Assembly: GCF_027943255.1 (NCBI RefSeq)
Contig: NC_072896.1
Location: 45,844,501 to 45,908,500 of the forward strand
Length of the DNA: 64,000 nucleotides
From: Anastrepha obliqua
Taxonomy: Eukaryota > Arthropoda > Insecta > Diptera > Tephritidae
Direction: 5' to 3'
The translations under genes and the position numbers were made by a program. Shown here one piece after another: positions 62,810 to 64,000 of the stretch. The first letter of the stretch is position 1. Every line of letters begins with the position of its first letter. The notes below the pieces were generated by a model. It was not told where the DNA came from and did no database searches. It saw only the letters and a list, made by a program, of their open reading frames with translations.

Positions 62810-63230
62810 TATAATAGATGATCTGGCTTAGAAAGTTAGTCATTAAGTTTGCTCTGCTCTCTGGTGTCCATCATGCCGTGTCATCGACGTAGTCAAGGTC
62901 GTCATATATGTTGCATACTGATAGGATTCCAAAGAATTTCCCTACCTGAACTGGTGAACAAAAGCGTTGTTCATTACGTCATCAATATCTATTAAAAGTA
63001 TGACAATAGAAGAGGCGATTGTAAACAGTCTTGTTTGACAACAACCACAGATTCAATAACTAAACAAAAAATTGTAGCGTGTTGAAGAATAAATTTGTTC
63101 GGCAAAAGTTGTTCACCCATTAGCATCTTCAGGATTACATAGTTCCCGTTCGAAAATCATAAATTTGTTGTACTTGAGTCTATGTACATGGAGTATTTTG
63201 GGATCTGTGGTTACAAAATCCTTGCATAAG
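62810..63230. other. unassigned spacer
   Basis: No recognised feature between two copies of the same MITE. Confidence 0.35.
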
Positions 63231-63232
63231 GG

Positions 63233-63415
63233 GCGCAAAATGAAACACCCTATCGGACGATTTATAGTTTTCCCGTCTGATGTCAATCATATTTGTGCAC
63301 TAGATAACTGCGGTATACAAGCAAACAATGGAGAGCGTAAAGGCCATATAAAGATTTCCGTCACTCAAAATCGTTTTTTCATTCAAAAATATAATTGAAT
63401 GATTAATTTTGTGCC
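63233..63415 (-). mobile_element. MITE family X, copy 3 (reverse)
   Basis: The reverse complement reads ccggcacaaaattaatcatt, caattatatttttgaatg, gagtgacggaaatctttata, cgctctccattgtttgcttg, tataccgcagttatctagtg and a right end gtttcattttgcgcccc. It follows copies 1 and 2 throughout. A 77-codon plus-strand frame here is spurious. Confidence 0.75.
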
Positions 63416-63444
63416 GGCTTTTATAAGAATAGAAAATTGTATAT

Positions 63445-64000
63445 TTGCTGGATTTTAACCGCATTTATTTTCATCGGCGTAAATATGATAAGATCCATGA
63501 ATATGTGAGAGAAGTTCCATGAGAAGTTGTCATAGGCAAGTCTGCAGCACGAAACTGGTTTGCAAAGTTCAAAAGTGGCGACTTTGACGTCGAGGACACG
63601 TCCCGCAGCGGAAGGGCTTCTGAATTCGTTGAAAAAGTTTCAAATCACTTTTGAAGGGGAACGGCCGCCAAACCAGTCGTGAATTGGCAAAAAGAATGAA
63701 CCGCGTTCATAAAACGACTCTTAATCACCTTTCACGTCTTCAAATTGCTTCTCAGTATCTCACCCGCCACCGAGCAACACGCAGTCATCAACGGCGCTTA
63801 TTGTACCGTATCATCAAGGGAGATAAGAAATGGTGCATATGCATCAATAGCAAAAGCAAGCAAAGAAAGGAGTGGACGGTTCATGGAGATACGCCAAAGC
63901 CCAGAGTCAAGCTGGATCTTCATCCAAAGAAGATCATGATATGTGTTTGATGGGACTGGGAGGGCATGGTGCACTGGGCAATGCTCAAAAATAATGGTAA
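63445..64000 (+). pseudogene. mariner transposase 5' part (family M2), cut by window edge
   Basis: Same family as 8.07 kb. Pieces: NWFAKFKSGDFDVEDTSRSG in one frame, then ORF 63651-63950 with RQTSRELAKRMNRVHKTTLN (helix-turn-helix), SQYLTRHRATRSHQRRLLYR, IIKGDKKWCICINSKSKQRK (first catalytic Asp, TGDEKW degraded to KGDKKW) and PKPRVKLDLHPKKIMICV. After a TGA come DWEGMVHWAMLKNNG, reaching the window end. It lacks the 89-bp insertion of the 8-kb copy and so serves as the empty-site reference. Confidence 0.82.

Noticed and set aside
1..64000. CRISPR array, phage defence or bacterial operon
   Set aside because: No spaced direct repeats, no bacterial gene organisation. Microsatellites are the only short tandem arrays.

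Overview
The window is eukaryotic and looks like repeat-rich dipteran DNA. It is AT-rich, full of CA/CATA-type microsatellites, and packed with Tc1/mariner, piggyBac, non-LTR (LINE) and tRNA-derived SINE sequences. Several of these (the SINE, the RTE-like LINE, the WFQQDGATCHTA-type mariners) resemble repeats I associate with true fruit flies (Tephritidae). That assignment is from memory and has not been searched. I found no convincing host protein gene, rRNA, genuine tRNA, CRISPR array or bacterial-type operon. Nearly every recognisable coding stretch is a transposase or a LINE polyprotein, and nearly all are broken.

Layout. 0-9 kb: a LINE RNase H tail, two mariner remnants, a LOA-like LINE (minus), a mariner with both inverted repeats, and another mariner carrying an 89-bp retro-insertion. 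11-16.6 kb: a 788-bp deletion derivative of a mariner, a mariner with a perfect 288-bp tandem duplication, and a 3-kb piggyBac-type element that has itself received a LINE, a 121-bp short element and a 554-bp foldback MITE. 17-27.5 kb: LINE remnants, a full SINE with a 13-bp target duplication, an RTE-like LINE inserted in an older reversed RTE-like copy, a second copy of the 6.5-kb mariner family, and a long-inverted-repeat MITE. 28.1-33.3 kb: the best element, an apparently full-length R1-clade LINE on the minus strand. It has two uninterrupted ORFs (zinc-knuckle ORF1; endonuclease plus reverse transcriptase ORF2), an ATGA stop-start overlap, a poly(A) tail and a 10-bp target duplication. 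33.5-41.3 kb: a MITE, SINEs, a DD37D transposon split by a nested mini-transposon, an irritans-like mariner, a Tc1-like remnant and a larger relative of the nested mini-transposon. 42.5-51 kb: alternating minus-strand LINE and mariner-like fragments. 51-53.5 kb: a CR1/Jockey-like LINE running into a ~585-bp AAAAG microsatellite. 54-61 kb: LINE, SINE and RTE-like fragments. 62.5-64 kb: two further copies of a MITE and a mariner cut by the window edge.

Together this reads as a transposon graveyard built by repeated nested insertion. Insertion order can be read from target-site duplications and from reading frames that become continuous when the insert is removed. Autonomous activity is plausible only for the R1-clade element. 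The SINEs and MITEs are non-autonomous and would depend on LINE reverse transcriptases or Tc1/mariner transposases encoded elsewhere.
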